64,000 nucleotides of DNA from Hyphomicrobiales bacterium (GTDB taxonomy: Bacteria > Pseudomonadota > Alphaproteobacteria > Rhodospirillales > JACKKN01), in NCBI GenBank assembly GCA_024236415.1, contig JACKKN010000012.1:96934-160933 (forward strand), given 5' to 3'. Each line of letters opens with the position of its first letter. The first letter of the stretch is position 1. Below, in pieces: positions 55,908 to 64,000 of this stretch. The notes under the pieces were generated by a model that was not told the origin of the DNA, did not search any database, and was given only the letters and a program-made list of their open reading frames with translations. A program made the position numbers and the translations under genes.

Positions 55908-56915
55908 ATGACGGCGTGGAACATCTCGGAGCGCGCGGCGGCCCTGCACCGCGAGGCCCTGGTGTGGGACAACACCTTTCCCTTCGGGCCCGTGTGCGGC
56001 TCGCGCGAGGCGCACCTGAACAGCTTGGTGCGCATGGCCGACAGCGGCTACGACTGCGTCAACCTGACCATCGCCAGCGACAACGAGAACATGGCCGCGG
56101 CGGTCGAGGCCATCTCCAGCGCCCGCGCCCACTTCCACGCCAACGCCGACCGCTATGTCCTGGTGGACGGCGCCGCCGACGTGGAGGCGGCCAAGGCGTC
56201 GGGCCGCATGGCCATCGTGTTCGGCTTCCAGGGCACCCTGCCGTTCGAGCGCGACACCGGCCTGGTCGAGGTGTTCTACCGCCTGGGCGTGCGCCAGGCC
56301 CTGATGGCCTACAACCAGAAGAACAACGTCGGCGACGGCTGCCACGAGCGCACCGACGCCGGCCTGTCGCGGTTCGGCGTCGAGGTGGTGCAGGCCATGG
56401 AACAGGTCGGCATGCTGGTGGACTGCACCCACACCGGGTACCGCACCACCATGGACGTGTTCGAGGTGGCCACCCGCCCGGTCATCTTCTCGCACTCCAA
56501 CAGCCGCGCCCTGGTCGACCACGAGCGCAACATCGCCGACGAGCAGGCCAAGGCCTGCGCCGCCACCGGCGGGGTCGTGGGGGTGAACGGCATCGGCATC
56601 TTCCTGGGCCCCAACGACACCTCGACCGAGGCCCTGTTCCGCCACCTGGACCATTGGGTGCAGCTCGTCGGCCCGGCCCACGTGGGCATCGGCCTGGACT
56701 TCGTCTCGGAACTGGACGCCCTGAACGGATTCGTGCGCCGCAAGGCGTCCAAGTACCCGGCGGGCCAGAGCTACGACGTGGAGGTGCGCGTGGTCGACCC
56801 CGAGCAGATCCCGGTGCTGACCGAGCAGATGGTCAGCCACGGCTACGCCGACGACGACGTGCGCGGCATCCTGGGCGGCAATTGGCTGCGCGTGGCGCGC
56901 GAGGTCTGGAGCTAG
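55908..56915 (+). CDS. membrane dipeptidase (M19) family protein, altered metal site
   Basis: A 335-residue TIM-barrel protein of the M19/renal dipeptidase family. The later ligands are kept: DCTHTGYRTT, IFSHSNSRALVDHERNI and GIGLDFVSELD. The first H-x-D motif is replaced by VWDNTFPF, and the bridging Glu is Gln in IVFGFQGTLPF. One metal position is therefore probably lost or changed, and classic binuclear dipeptidase activity is doubtful. GGGAGGA precedes the ATG. It begins a rightward unit with a TRAP transporter, so a small amino-acid-derived substrate is plausible. Confidence 0.85.
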   Translation: MTAWNISERAAALHREALVWDNTFPFGPVCGSREAHLNSLVRMADSGYDCVNLTIASDNENMAAAVEAISSARAHFHANADRYVLVDGAADVEAAKASGRMAIVFGFQGTLPFERDTGLVEVFYRLGVRQALMAYNQKNNVGDGCHERTDAGLSRFGVEVVQAMEQVGMLVDCTHTGYRTTMDVFEVATRPVIFSHSNSRALVDHERNIADEQAKACAATGGVVGVNGIGIFLGPNDTSTEALFRHLDHWVQLVGPAHVGIGLDFVSELDALNGFVRRKASKYPAGQSYDVEVRVVDPEQIPVLTEQMVSHGYADDDVRGILGGNWLRVAREVWS

Positions 56916-56945
56916 GGCCATGGCGGAGCGTGGGAGCGGCCGGCC

Positions 56946-57500
56946 ATGAAGGTCCTGGAGCGCGCCGCCCAAGCGGCCGAGGCCGTCATGGGCCGGGTCG
57001 CCTGGCTGATGTCGGCCGCCGCCGCCCTGTCGGTGGCGGGCATTGTCGCTATCCTGGTGTTCTCCAGCCTGCAGCGCTACATGCTGGCCCAGCCCATCCC
57101 CGAGACCGAGGAGCTGGCGGCGTTCCTGTTCGTCACCGTGGCCTTCCTGTCGGTGCCCGAGGGCTTCACCAGCAACCGCCAGATCCGCGTGCTGCTGGTC
57201 TGGCGCAAGCTGCCGGACCGGGCCCAGGGCTGGGCCATGGTCCTGGGCCACCTGCTGACCATCGCCGTGCTGGTGATGCTGATCGTGCAGCTGCGGGACT
57301 TCGCCGCCATGAGCTACGAGTTCCAGTCCCGGTCCTACGTCTCGGACTTCATCATGTGGCCGTGGATGGCGGTCATCCCGGTGTCCCTGGGGGTCCTGTG
57401 CCTGGCCGTCGCCGCCCGCGCCCTGGTCGACCTGCACGCCGTGCTGTCCGGCGCCCCGGTGCGCGAGGCCCGGGCCGCCACCGAGCTCGAGCCGGAGTGA
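56946..57500 (+). CDS. TRAP transporter small permease (DctQ)
   Basis: A 184-residue protein with four transmembrane helices, the small membrane subunit of a tripartite TRAP importer. The ETEELAAFLFVTVAFLSVPEGF block is typical of DctQ. It is 30 bases after the dipeptidase gene and 7 bases before DctM. It works with the large permease and the binding protein that follow, using an ion gradient. Confidence 0.92.
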   Translation: MKVLERAAQAAEAVMGRVAWLMSAAAALSVAGIVAILVFSSLQRYMLAQPIPETEELAAFLFVTVAFLSVPEGFTSNRQIRVLLVWRKLPDRAQGWAMVLGHLLTIAVLVMLIVQLRDFAAMSYEFQSRSYVSDFIMWPWMAVIPVSLGVLCLAVAARALVDLHAVLSGAPVREARAATELEPE

Positions 57501-57507
57501 CCGCGCC

Positions 57508-58800
57508 ATGCTGACCGCGACCCTGATCCTGCTCGTCCTCGCCGCCCTGTTGACCGGCAACCTGCTGGGCACGACCATCGCCTCGCTCGGCCTGGCGGTG
57601 CTGTATTTCGAGTTCAACGGCAACTTCTCGGTGCTCGGCAACGCGGTGTGGAACGTGTTCAACAGCTTCACCTTCACCGCCATCCCGGCGTTCATCCTGC
57701 TGGGCGAGATCCTGGGCCAGACGGGGCTGGCGCGGCGCATCTATTCGTCGGTGTCGCCGACCTTCGAGCGCCTGCCGGGCAAGCTGCTGCAAACCAACAT
57801 CGGCACCTGCACCATCTTCAGCGCCATCAGCGGATCGTCCACGGCCACCGCCGCCGTGGTCGGGTCGATCGCCTACAAGGAGCTGGAGCGGCGCGGCTAC
57901 AACCGCAAGGCCGTGGTCGGGTCGATCGCCGCCGGCGGCACCCTGGGCATCCTGATCCCGCCCAGCATCGCGCTGATCATCTACGGCGCCTGGCAGGACG
58001 TCTCGGTCGGCAACCTGTTCATGGCCGGGGTGGTGCCGGGGCTGATGCTGGCCACCTTCTTCATGATCTACATCGGCATCCACGCCACCCTGCGCCGCGA
58101 CCTGGCGCCGGTCGAGGGCGCGGTGGTGCCCCTGGCCACGGCCCTGCGCCTGTCGGCCCAGGCCTGGCCCTTCGTGGTGCTGGTGTTCGCCATCCTGGGC
58201 ACCATCTTCTTCGGCCTGGCGACCCCCACCGAGTCGGCGGCCCTGGGCGTGGCCACGGCGCTGATCCTGGCCCTGCTGTACCGCGAACTGACCTGGGCCA
58301 AGCTGTGGCGGGCCCTGCGCAACACGGTGGTCACCTTCAGCGCGCTCGGCTTCATCATCGTCGGCGCCATCGTGCTGTCCCAGGCCGTGGCCCTGACCGG
58401 CATGCCCAAGCAGATCATCCTGGCGGTCGGCGAGGCCGGCCTGCCGCCCGGGGTGGTGATCACCCTGATCTACGCCATGTACCTGGTGCTGGGCTGCTTC
58501 TTCGGCCCCATCGAGATGCTGCTGATCACCCTGCCCTTCGTGTTCCCCCTGGTCACCGGGCTGGGCTTCGACCCGGTGTGGTTCGGCATCGTGCTGGTGA
58601 TCGTGATCGAGATCGGCCTGCTGACGCCGCCGCTGGGCATCAACCTGTTCGTGATGATGGCGGTCAGCGAGAACCGCGTCACCCTGGGCGAGGCCGCCGT
58701 CGCCTGCCTGCCGTTCTGGCTGCTGATGGTGCTGGCCCTGGTGCTGATCACGCTGGAACCCCGAATCGCGCTGTTCCTGCCATCCCTGGCGTCGGGGTAG
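57508..58800 (+). CDS. TRAP transporter large permease (DctM)
   Basis: A 430-residue polytopic membrane protein, the ion-coupled transport subunit. Typical blocks are AIPAFILLGEILGQTGLARRIY, GSSTATAAVVGSIAYKELERRGYNR, LGILIPPSIALIIYG, TPTESAALG and the C-terminal IGLLTPPLGINLFVM. Length and start are usual for DctM. It follows DctQ closely and is followed by the solute-binding protein, forming a dctQMP order. Confidence 0.95.
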   Translation: MLTATLILLVLAALLTGNLLGTTIASLGLAVLYFEFNGNFSVLGNAVWNVFNSFTFTAIPAFILLGEILGQTGLARRIYSSVSPTFERLPGKLLQTNIGTCTIFSAISGSSTATAAVVGSIAYKELERRGYNRKAVVGSIAAGGTLGILIPPSIALIIYGAWQDVSVGNLFMAGVVPGLMLATFFMIYIGIHATLRRDLAPVEGAVVPLATALRLSAQAWPFVVLVFAILGTIFFGLATPTESAALGVATALILALLYRELTWAKLWRALRNTVVTFSALGFIIVGAIVLSQAVALTGMPKQIILAVGEAGLPPGVVITLIYAMYLVLGCFFGPIEMLLITLPFVFPLVTGLGFDPVWFGIVLVIVIEIGLLTPPLGINLFVMMAVSENRVTLGEAAVACLPFWLLMVLALVLITLEPRIALFLPSLASG

Positions 58801-58884
58801 CGCGCAAGAACAACAACCAAGACGCCCCGCAGGGGCATGGTCCGCGGCACCCGGAGCGCCGCTTTTTGACAGAGGAGAGGCGAA

Positions 58885-59910
58885 ATGAAACGAACCCTGA
58901 CAACACTGGTGACCGCCGCCGCCCTGGCGATCGGCCTCACCTGCGGCGCCGGCGCGGCCGACGTCAAATGGCGGCTCGGCAGCTCGGTCGGGCCCAAGGA
59001 CCCGCAGACCGTGCGCCTGCTGGACCTGGCGGAACGGGTCAAGGAGAAGTCCGGCGGCCGGTTCGAGATCGAAGTGATCCCCATCGAGACCATCGGCTTC
59101 AAGAACGTGGACAGCCTGCGCGTGCTGAAGCAGCGGGCCCTGGATGCCATGTTCATCGTGCCCTACTACGTGGTCCGCGACGAGCCGATGATGGGCGTGT
59201 TCGCCCCCCACGGCGTGCTGGCCGAGCCGGAGGAGAACCTGAAGATCGTCGACGAGCAGTACAAGGTCGGCGCCGAGATCCTGGCCGCCGACAAGTGGAA
59301 CATCGTGCAGGTGGGCAAGGCGCCGTTCGGCGCCCTGCGCGACCTGGTCATCATGTCCAAGGAGCCGGTCAACACCCTCGAGGGCCTGCGCAAGATCAAG
59401 TTCCGCCACTTCACCAAGGACGGCCTGAAGGCGTTCAACGCCCTCGGCGTGTCGACCCAGGTGGTGCCGTCGTCGGAGCTGTACCTGGCGCTCAAGACCG
59501 GCGTCGTCGACGCCTCGGTGTACGGCCCCACCTATGGCAAGTCGCAGTCCATCTACGAGGTGACCTGCTGCATGAGCTACCTGGCCGCCTTCTCCATGGC
59601 CTATCCGTTCACCATCGGCGTCAACAAGGACGTGTGGGAGAAGGTGCCGGCGGACCTGCGCCAGATCCTGAAGGACACCTCCGAGCAAATGTGGAACGAG
59701 TCGGTGGAGAAATGGAAGGTCGGCGCCGCCGAGAAGGAGGCCTACGAATGGCTGACCACCAAGGGCGGCATGAAGATGCTGGACCCGGTGCCGCTGGCCG
59801 ACCGCAAGCTGATCCAGGCCGAGTTGCTGAAGCTGTGGCGGGAACAGGCCGAGAAGGCCGGCCCCACGGCCGTCGGCTACTTCGAGCGGATCACCGCCCA
59901 CCTGAAGTGA
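58885..59910 (+). CDS. TRAP transporter solute-binding protein (DctP)
   Basis: A 341-residue periplasmic binding protein with a signal peptide (residues 1-25, cut after AGAA). DctP-type motifs include LAERVKEKSGGRFEIEVIP, the ligand-arginine region GLRKIKFRHFTKDGLKAFNALGVSTQVVPSSELYLALKTGVVDASVYG and the helical C terminus. GAGGAGAGG lies before the ATG. The ligand is unknown; the neighbouring amidohydrolase, dipeptidase homologue and oxidase suggest an amino-acid-like or small peptide substrate. Confidence 0.93.
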   Translation: MKRTLTTLVTAAALAIGLTCGAGAADVKWRLGSSVGPKDPQTVRLLDLAERVKEKSGGRFEIEVIPIETIGFKNVDSLRVLKQRALDAMFIVPYYVVRDEPMMGVFAPHGVLAEPEENLKIVDEQYKVGAEILAADKWNIVQVGKAPFGALRDLVIMSKEPVNTLEGLRKIKFRHFTKDGLKAFNALGVSTQVVPSSELYLALKTGVVDASVYGPTYGKSQSIYEVTCCMSYLAAFSMAYPFTIGVNKDVWEKVPADLRQILKDTSEQMWNESVEKWKVGAAEKEAYEWLTTKGGMKMLDPVPLADRKLIQAELLKLWREQAEKAGPTAVGYFERITAHLK

Positions 59911-59974
59911 CCGCGCCACCGCCGCGGGGGCGCCAAGACCCCCGCGGCGTCCAACCGCAAACGGGGAGGCAACC

Positions 59975-61210
59975 ATGATCGTGTTCACCAACGCCCGCGT
60001 CTTCGACGGCGCCAACGACGGCCTGGTCACAACAAGCGTGACCGTGGACGGCGACCGCATCACCGCCGTCTCCGACGCGCCGGCGCCGCCCGACGCCCAG
60101 GTGATCGACTGCGGCGGCCGGGTGCTGATGCCGGGCCTGATCGACGCCCACATCCACGCCTACTGCCAGGACCTGAACGTCAACCGGCTGCAGCGCCTGC
60201 CGGTGACCATGTACGCCCACCACGCCGCCAACATGCTGCGCGACATGCTGGACCGCGGGTTCACCTCGGTGCGCGACACCGGCGGCGCCGACTACGGCCT
60301 GTGGATGGCCATCGAGCACGGCCTGATCACGGCGCCGCGCCTGTTCTATTGCGAGAAGGCCCTGAGCCAGACCGGCGGCCACGCCGACTTCCGCCACCAC
60401 CACGACCACCATGCCCACGACGACCACGCGGTCATGTGCGGCTGCTGCTTCGCCAACCCGCTCGGCGTCGTGGTGGACGGGGTCGACGCCGTGCGCCGGG
60501 TGATCCGCGAGCAACTGCGCCGCGGCGCGTCGTTCATCAAGTTCTGCGGGTCGGGCGGCGTGTCGTCGGTGTCGGACCCCCTGGACGGAATCCAGTTCTC
60601 CAACGACGAGGTGCGCGCCATCGTCGAGGAGGTGGAGAACCACCTGGTGTACTGCACCGCCCACATCCACCCCGACCGGGCCATCAGGCGGGCCGTCGAG
60701 CTGGGCGTGCACTGCATCGAGCACGGCACCCTGATCGAGCCGGACACCGCCAACATGGCCGCCGACCGGGGCACCGCCATCGTGCCGACCCTGGCGGTCA
60801 TCGCCGCCCTGGCGCGCGAGGGCGAGGCGTTCGGCTATCCGCGCGAATCCCTGGCCAAGCTGGACCTGATCAAGGACCAGGCCATCGAGCGCCTGCACCA
60901 CATGAAGCGGGCCGGGGTGCGCATCGGCTTCGGCACCGACCTGATCGGCGCCATCCAGCCGCACCAGTGCATCGAGTTCGGCCTGCGGTCCAGCGTGTTC
61001 AGCAACTTCGAGATCCTGAACCAGGCCACGGCCATGAACGCCGAGATCATCGGCATGGCGGGCAAGCTGGGGGTGATCGCCGGCGGCGCCCTGGCCGACA
61101 TCATCGTGGTCGACGGCAACCCGCTGGACGACCTGACGCTGATGGCGGACGACGGCGCCCACATCCCGGTGGTGATGAAGGGCGGCGCCGTGCACCGAAA
61201 CCGGCTTTAA
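59975..61210 (+). CDS. metal-dependent amidohydrolase
   Basis: A 411-residue amidohydrolase of the Xaa-Pro/prolidase-like (Sgx9260-type) group, several of which are carboxypeptidases for acyl or peptide amides of amino acids. The site is complete: DAHIHAYC, probable carboxylated Lys in SFIKFCGSGG, TAHIHPD, IEHGTLIE and FGTDLIG. An unusual His/Asp-rich insertion (RHHHDHHAHDDHAVMCGCC, about residues 144-163) is present. GGGGAGG precedes the ATG. It follows DctP by 64 bases and probably acts on the imported substrate. Confidence 0.88.
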   Translation: MIVFTNARVFDGANDGLVTTSVTVDGDRITAVSDAPAPPDAQVIDCGGRVLMPGLIDAHIHAYCQDLNVNRLQRLPVTMYAHHAANMLRDMLDRGFTSVRDTGGADYGLWMAIEHGLITAPRLFYCEKALSQTGGHADFRHHHDHHAHDDHAVMCGCCFANPLGVVVDGVDAVRRVIREQLRRGASFIKFCGSGGVSSVSDPLDGIQFSNDEVRAIVEEVENHLVYCTAHIHPDRAIRRAVELGVHCIEHGTLIEPDTANMAADRGTAIVPTLAVIAALAREGEAFGYPRESLAKLDLIKDQAIERLHHMKRAGVRIGFGTDLIGAIQPHQCIEFGLRSSVFSNFEILNQATAMNAEIIGMAGKLGVIAGGALADIIVVDGNPLDDLTLMADDGAHIPVVMKGGAVHRNRL

Positions 61211-61303
61211 ACCCTTTGTCGAACGCGCGCGATTTGCCATGATGCCGGCCCGGGCGGCGCCGCCCGGGACCGGCGCCCCCAGACCTGCCAGGAGACTTCT
61301 CAT

Positions 61304-62611
61304 ATGACCCAGACCGCGGATGCCATCATCATCGGCGCCGGCGTGATCGGCGCGGCGACCGCCTTCGAGATGGCCAAGATGGGGTACCGGACCCTGTCGG
61401 TGGACCGCAACGCCGAGGCCGGACACGGCTCGACCTCGGGTTCCTGCGCCATCATCCGGGTCCACTACTCGACCCTGGACGGCACCGCCTTCGCCTACGA
61501 GGGCTATTTCTACTGGCGCGACTGGGCCGACTACCTGGGGGTCGCCGACGAACGCGGCCTGGCCACCTTCCGCGAGACCGGCTGCCTGGTCATGAAGACC
61601 GAGGCCAACGGGTTCATGGAGAAGCACAAGGCCAACTGCCGCGAGCTGGGAATCCCGTTCGAGGACTGGACGGCGGCGCAGATCGTCGACCGCCTGCCCA
61701 TCTACGACCTGAAGGGCTACCACCCGGCCAAGCGGCCCCAGGACCCGGGGTTCGGCGAGCCCACCGGCGGCCGGGTCGAGGGCGGCATCTTCTTCCCCAC
61801 CGCCGGCTACGTCACCGACCCGGCGCTGTCGTCCCACAACCTGCAGCGCGCCGCCGAAGCCCACGGCGCCCAATTCCGGTTCAACGCCACCGTGACCGAG
61901 ATCCTGACCCGCGACGGCCGCGTCGCCGGGGTCCGCCTGGCCGACGGCAGCGAGATCCACGCCCCGGTGGTGATCAACGTGGGCGGCCCGGCGTCCAGCC
62001 TGATCAACGAGATGGCCGGAGTCACCGGCGACATGACCATCACCACCCGGGCCCTGAAGCAGGAGGTGGTGCACGTGCCCTCGCCCGCCGGCTTCGATTT
62101 CGAGCACGACGGCATCGTGGTGTCGGACAGCGACATTTCCTGCTACTGCCGGCCCGAGCACGGCAACCACATCCTGATCGGGTCCGAGGACCCGCCGTGC
62201 GACCAGCACGTGTGGATCGCCGACGATTCGGACTATGACCGCAACTTCACCGACCAGTGGAACGTCCAGGCCATGCGCTACGCCCAGCGGGTGCCCAGCC
62301 TGGGCATCCCCAGCCGCACCCGCGGCGTGGTCGACTGCTATGACGTGACCGAGGACTGGATCCCGATCTACGACAAGTCCAGCCTGCCCGGCTTCTACAT
62401 GGCCTGCGGCTCCAGCGGCAACCAGTACAAGAACGCGCCCATCGCCGGCAAGATGATGGCGGCCCTGGTGGACTACTGCGAGGCCGGCAACGACCACGAC
62501 ACGGCGCCGCTGGTCTTCCGCCTGCCGACCATCGGGCGCGACACCGATGTCGGGTTCTACTCGCGCAAGCGCAAGATCAATCCCGAGAGCAGCTTCTCGG
62601 TCCTGGGATAA
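61304..62611 (+). CDS. FAD-dependent oxidoreductase (DAO family)
   Basis: A 435-residue protein with the N-terminal FAD motif AIIIGAGVIGAATAFEMAKMGYRTLSVDR and a DAO/sarcosine-oxidase-beta-like fold (GSTSGSCAIIRVHYS, INVGGPASSLINEMAG, GFYMACGSSGNQYKNAPIAG). Such enzymes oxidise a secondary or primary amine group of amino acids. AGGAGA precedes the ATG. It is the last gene of the rightward catabolic unit and likely oxidises the amino acid released after transport and hydrolysis. Confidence 0.88.
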   Translation: MTQTADAIIIGAGVIGAATAFEMAKMGYRTLSVDRNAEAGHGSTSGSCAIIRVHYSTLDGTAFAYEGYFYWRDWADYLGVADERGLATFRETGCLVMKTEANGFMEKHKANCRELGIPFEDWTAAQIVDRLPIYDLKGYHPAKRPQDPGFGEPTGGRVEGGIFFPTAGYVTDPALSSHNLQRAAEAHGAQFRFNATVTEILTRDGRVAGVRLADGSEIHAPVVINVGGPASSLINEMAGVTGDMTITTRALKQEVVHVPSPAGFDFEHDGIVVSDSDISCYCRPEHGNHILIGSEDPPCDQHVWIADDSDYDRNFTDQWNVQAMRYAQRVPSLGIPSRTRGVVDCYDVTEDWIPIYDKSSLPGFYMACGSSGNQYKNAPIAGKMMAALVDYCEAGNDHDTAPLVFRLPTIGRDTDVGFYSRKRKINPESSFSVLG

Positions 62612-62614
62612 GGG

Positions 62615-63445
62615 TCATTTCTTGAAGCGGATCCGGCACCGGATGCCGGCCGGCAGCCGGTGGCCGGGGTTCGGCAGCTCCAGCCGCACGCCAAAGGTGC
62701 CGCTGGCGGCGTCCAGCACCTGGTCGACGACGGTGACCCTGGCGGCGTAGGAGCCGCCCACGGGCTGCTCGGGCACCACCACGGCCCCGCCGCCCAGCTT
62801 GACCTGTCCGAACAGGGTCAAGGGAACGAACACCTCCACGTTCAGGGGGTCGATCTCGGCCACCGCCAGGATCGGCGCCTGTTCGTGGCGGTACTCGCCG
62901 GGTGACATCAGGCGCTCGACCACCACGCCGTCCACCGGGCTGCGCACGACGCGCTGGTTCAGGATCTCCTGGGCCCGCTTCAGTTCCAGTTTGGCCAGGT
63001 GCTGCTTGAACTCGGCCTCGCGCACGGCCAGCTGGGCCACCCGGGCCTCCATCTCGGCCTCGTCCAGGGCCGAGGCCGAGACCACGTTGGTGCTCTTCAG
63101 GCGGGTCGCCCGGTCCTGCTTGCGCTGCAGGAACTCGAACCTGGCGCGGCTGGACTGGATGTCGAAGGCGTCCTGGGCCCGCGCCTCGGCCAGGGCCACC
63201 ACCGCCTCCTCGACGCCCGATTCCAGGCGCGCCACCACCTGCCCCTTGGTCACGGCGTCGCCGCGGTCGGCCTCGATGGCGGCCACGATGCCGTCCACCG
63301 GGGCGCCCAGCTTGATCACGTTGCGCGGCTCGATCAGGCAGTCCAGCTCACCGCCGTCCAGAAACGGGTCGGCCGCCACGGGGGCGGTCACAGCCACCAT
63401 GCCCAGGCATAGCAGGATTGCAGTACGCGAAAGGCTCAACGACAC
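62615..63445 (-). CDS. periplasmic membrane fusion protein (HlyD/RND adaptor type)
   Basis: A 276-residue exported protein with a signal peptide (GTG start; cut near residue 25), a barrel-sandwich lipoyl-like domain split around a coiled coil (residues about 75-160, AREAEFKQHLAKLELKRAQ), and a beta-barrel with EVFVPLTLFGQVKLGGGAVV. This is the adaptor of tripartite exporters. No permease or outer-membrane channel is adjacent in the window. It is divergent from a LEPR-XLL protein gene, a common setting for exporters of giant repeat proteins; a link is inferred. Confidence 0.85.
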   Translation of the reverse strand: MSLSLSRTAILLCLGMVAVTAPVAADPFLDGGELDCLIEPRNVIKLGAPVDGIVAAIEADRGDAVTKGQVVARLESGVEEAVVALAEARAQDAFDIQSSRARFEFLQRKQDRATRLKSTNVVSASALDEAEMEARVAQLAVREAEFKQHLAKLELKRAQEILNQRVVRSPVDGVVVERLMSPGEYRHEQAPILAVAEIDPLNVEVFVPLTLFGQVKLGGGAVVVPEQPVGGSYAARVTVVDQVLDAASGTFGVRLELPNPGHRLPAGIRCRIRFKK

Positions 63446-63449
63446 CCCC

Positions 63450-63606
63450 AGTTTCCGGGCGCTTCACGGTCACCTTGATAGCTAGAACGTTTCAAAAGCA
63501 ACAATATCCTTAAAATTTTACTAAATTTTACCGGGAAATAGACGTATGATTCCATCCCAGGGGCTTGAAAAATCGAGGGCAGCCTGGTTTGTGGGGCGGA
63601 GGGGCT
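63450..63606. promoter_or_regulatory. divergent upstream region with tandem 10-bp AT repeat
   Basis: The sequence AAATTTTAC occurs twice at 63513-63521 and 63523-63531, ten bases apart, within an AT-rich stretch between the membrane fusion protein and LEPR-XLL genes. Phasing of one DNA turn suggests a tandem protein site or curved DNA near both promoters. Confidence 0.35.
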
Positions 63607-64000
63607 GTGCCACACGCAGGCGTCAAGGATTCTGGGCGTCGCAAGGCGTCCGGCAACAAGAATAAACGAATCCCGATAGCGAACGCCACGCGGGGGATGC
63701 GGAGGTGGCTGCGCGAGTCGACGGCGCTGAGCCGCCGGCTGCATTTCGAGACCCTGGAACCCCGTGTTCTCCTGTCCGCCGACCTGATCCCCATCCAGGG
63801 CGAGATCGAGGTTCCCGGCGAGGTCGACCTCTACGCCTTCTCGCTGACCGAACCCAAGCGCGTCTATTTCGACAGCCAGACCAACACATCGAACCTGAAG
63901 TGGACCCTGACCGGGCCGCGCGGCGCCGAAGTGACGAACCGGGTCTTCAACGAGTCCGATTCGGTGGACATCGGCGGAAACCCGGTACTGGACCTGGTAT
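63607..64000 (+). CDS. LEPR-XLL domain surface protein, N-terminal part
   Basis: The first 131 codons of a protein that runs off the window end. After a basic N-terminal stretch it has the LEPR-XLL motif: LHFETLEPRVLLSADLIP, which marks the start of many very large repetitive secreted proteins. The following residues (GEIEVPGEVDLYAFSLTEPKRVYFDSQTNTSNLKW) look like a pre-peptidase/beta-sandwich domain. The start is taken as GTG 63607 with GGAGG just upstream; ATG 63697 is possible. The divergent membrane fusion protein may belong to its export system. Confidence 0.82.
   Translation, partial: MPHAGVKDSGRRKASGNKNKRIPIANATRGMRRWLRESTALSRRLHFETLEPRVLLSADLIPIQGEIEVPGEVDLYAFSLTEPKRVYFDSQTNTSNLKWTLTGPRGAEVTNRVFNESDSVDIGGNPVLDLV

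Overview
The window is 64 kb of high-GC (about 70% by eye) bacterial chromosome with short intergenic gaps and many ATGA start/stop overlaps. Gene content suggests a free-living alphaproteobacterium, probably Rhodospirillales-like: a polyhydroxyalkanoate regulator PhaR, a DUF47 (orfA)-pit phosphate operon, a PAS_5 sensor-type protein, a TRAP transporter and an exosortase A (XrtA)/PEP-CTERM locus. The taxonomy is inference. I recognised no tRNA, rRNA, CRISPR array, insertion sequence or prophage.

Layout. 1-13.6 kb: housekeeping and mixed genes (ssb, a methyltransferase, two sulfotransferases, a GFA protein, a secreted TPR-CHAT protease, an FAH-family hydratase, prfC, purC, a MATE exporter). 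13.8-18.2 kb: an MMPL/RND permease, a LolA-like lipoprotein-sorting protein and an outer-membrane barrel in one operon. 18.4-39.2 kb: the surface-polysaccharide and PEP-CTERM region. It holds an SGNH hydrolase, the TIGR03088-type glycosyltransferase plus a second GT4, the PrsT TPR lipoprotein, a PAS_5 protein, the PEP-CTERM-associated acyltransferase, a ThiF/E1-like-nitroreductase fusion, one PEP-CTERM substrate protein, and a five-gene cassette (DegT aminotransferase, FemAB-like, GT2, asparagine synthase-like amidotransferase, UDP-GlcNAc 2-epimerase). xrtA, prsK and prsR are not in the window, but good sigma-54 promoter matches precede prsT and the PEP-CTERM gene.

39.3-44.4 kb: phaR, then a phosphate cluster. 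A P-loop/possible FHA/metallophosphatase fusion faces the DUF47-pit operon, and an 18-bp PhoB-box-like element lies at each outer edge. 44.5-50.3 kb: an SDR, an enoyl-CoA hydratase, a DUF3482 GTPase/DUF2868 membrane pair and hemolysin III.

50.6-62.6 kb: two divergent catabolic units flanking a TetR gene. Leftward are LYS1-like and LYS9-like saccharopine dehydrogenases plus an ADP-forming acyl-CoA synthetase. Rightward are TetR, an M19 dipeptidase homologue with an altered metal site, a three-part TRAP importer, an amidohydrolase and a DAO-type oxidase. This looks like import and breakdown of peptide- or amino-acid-derived compounds. 62.6-64 kb: a membrane fusion protein divergent from the start of a LEPR-XLL surface protein that runs off the window.

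The strongest candidates for new biology are the E1-nitroreductase/acyltransferase pair in a sigma-54-linked PEP-CTERM locus, and the kinase/phosphatase fusion with its own Pho box beside pit.
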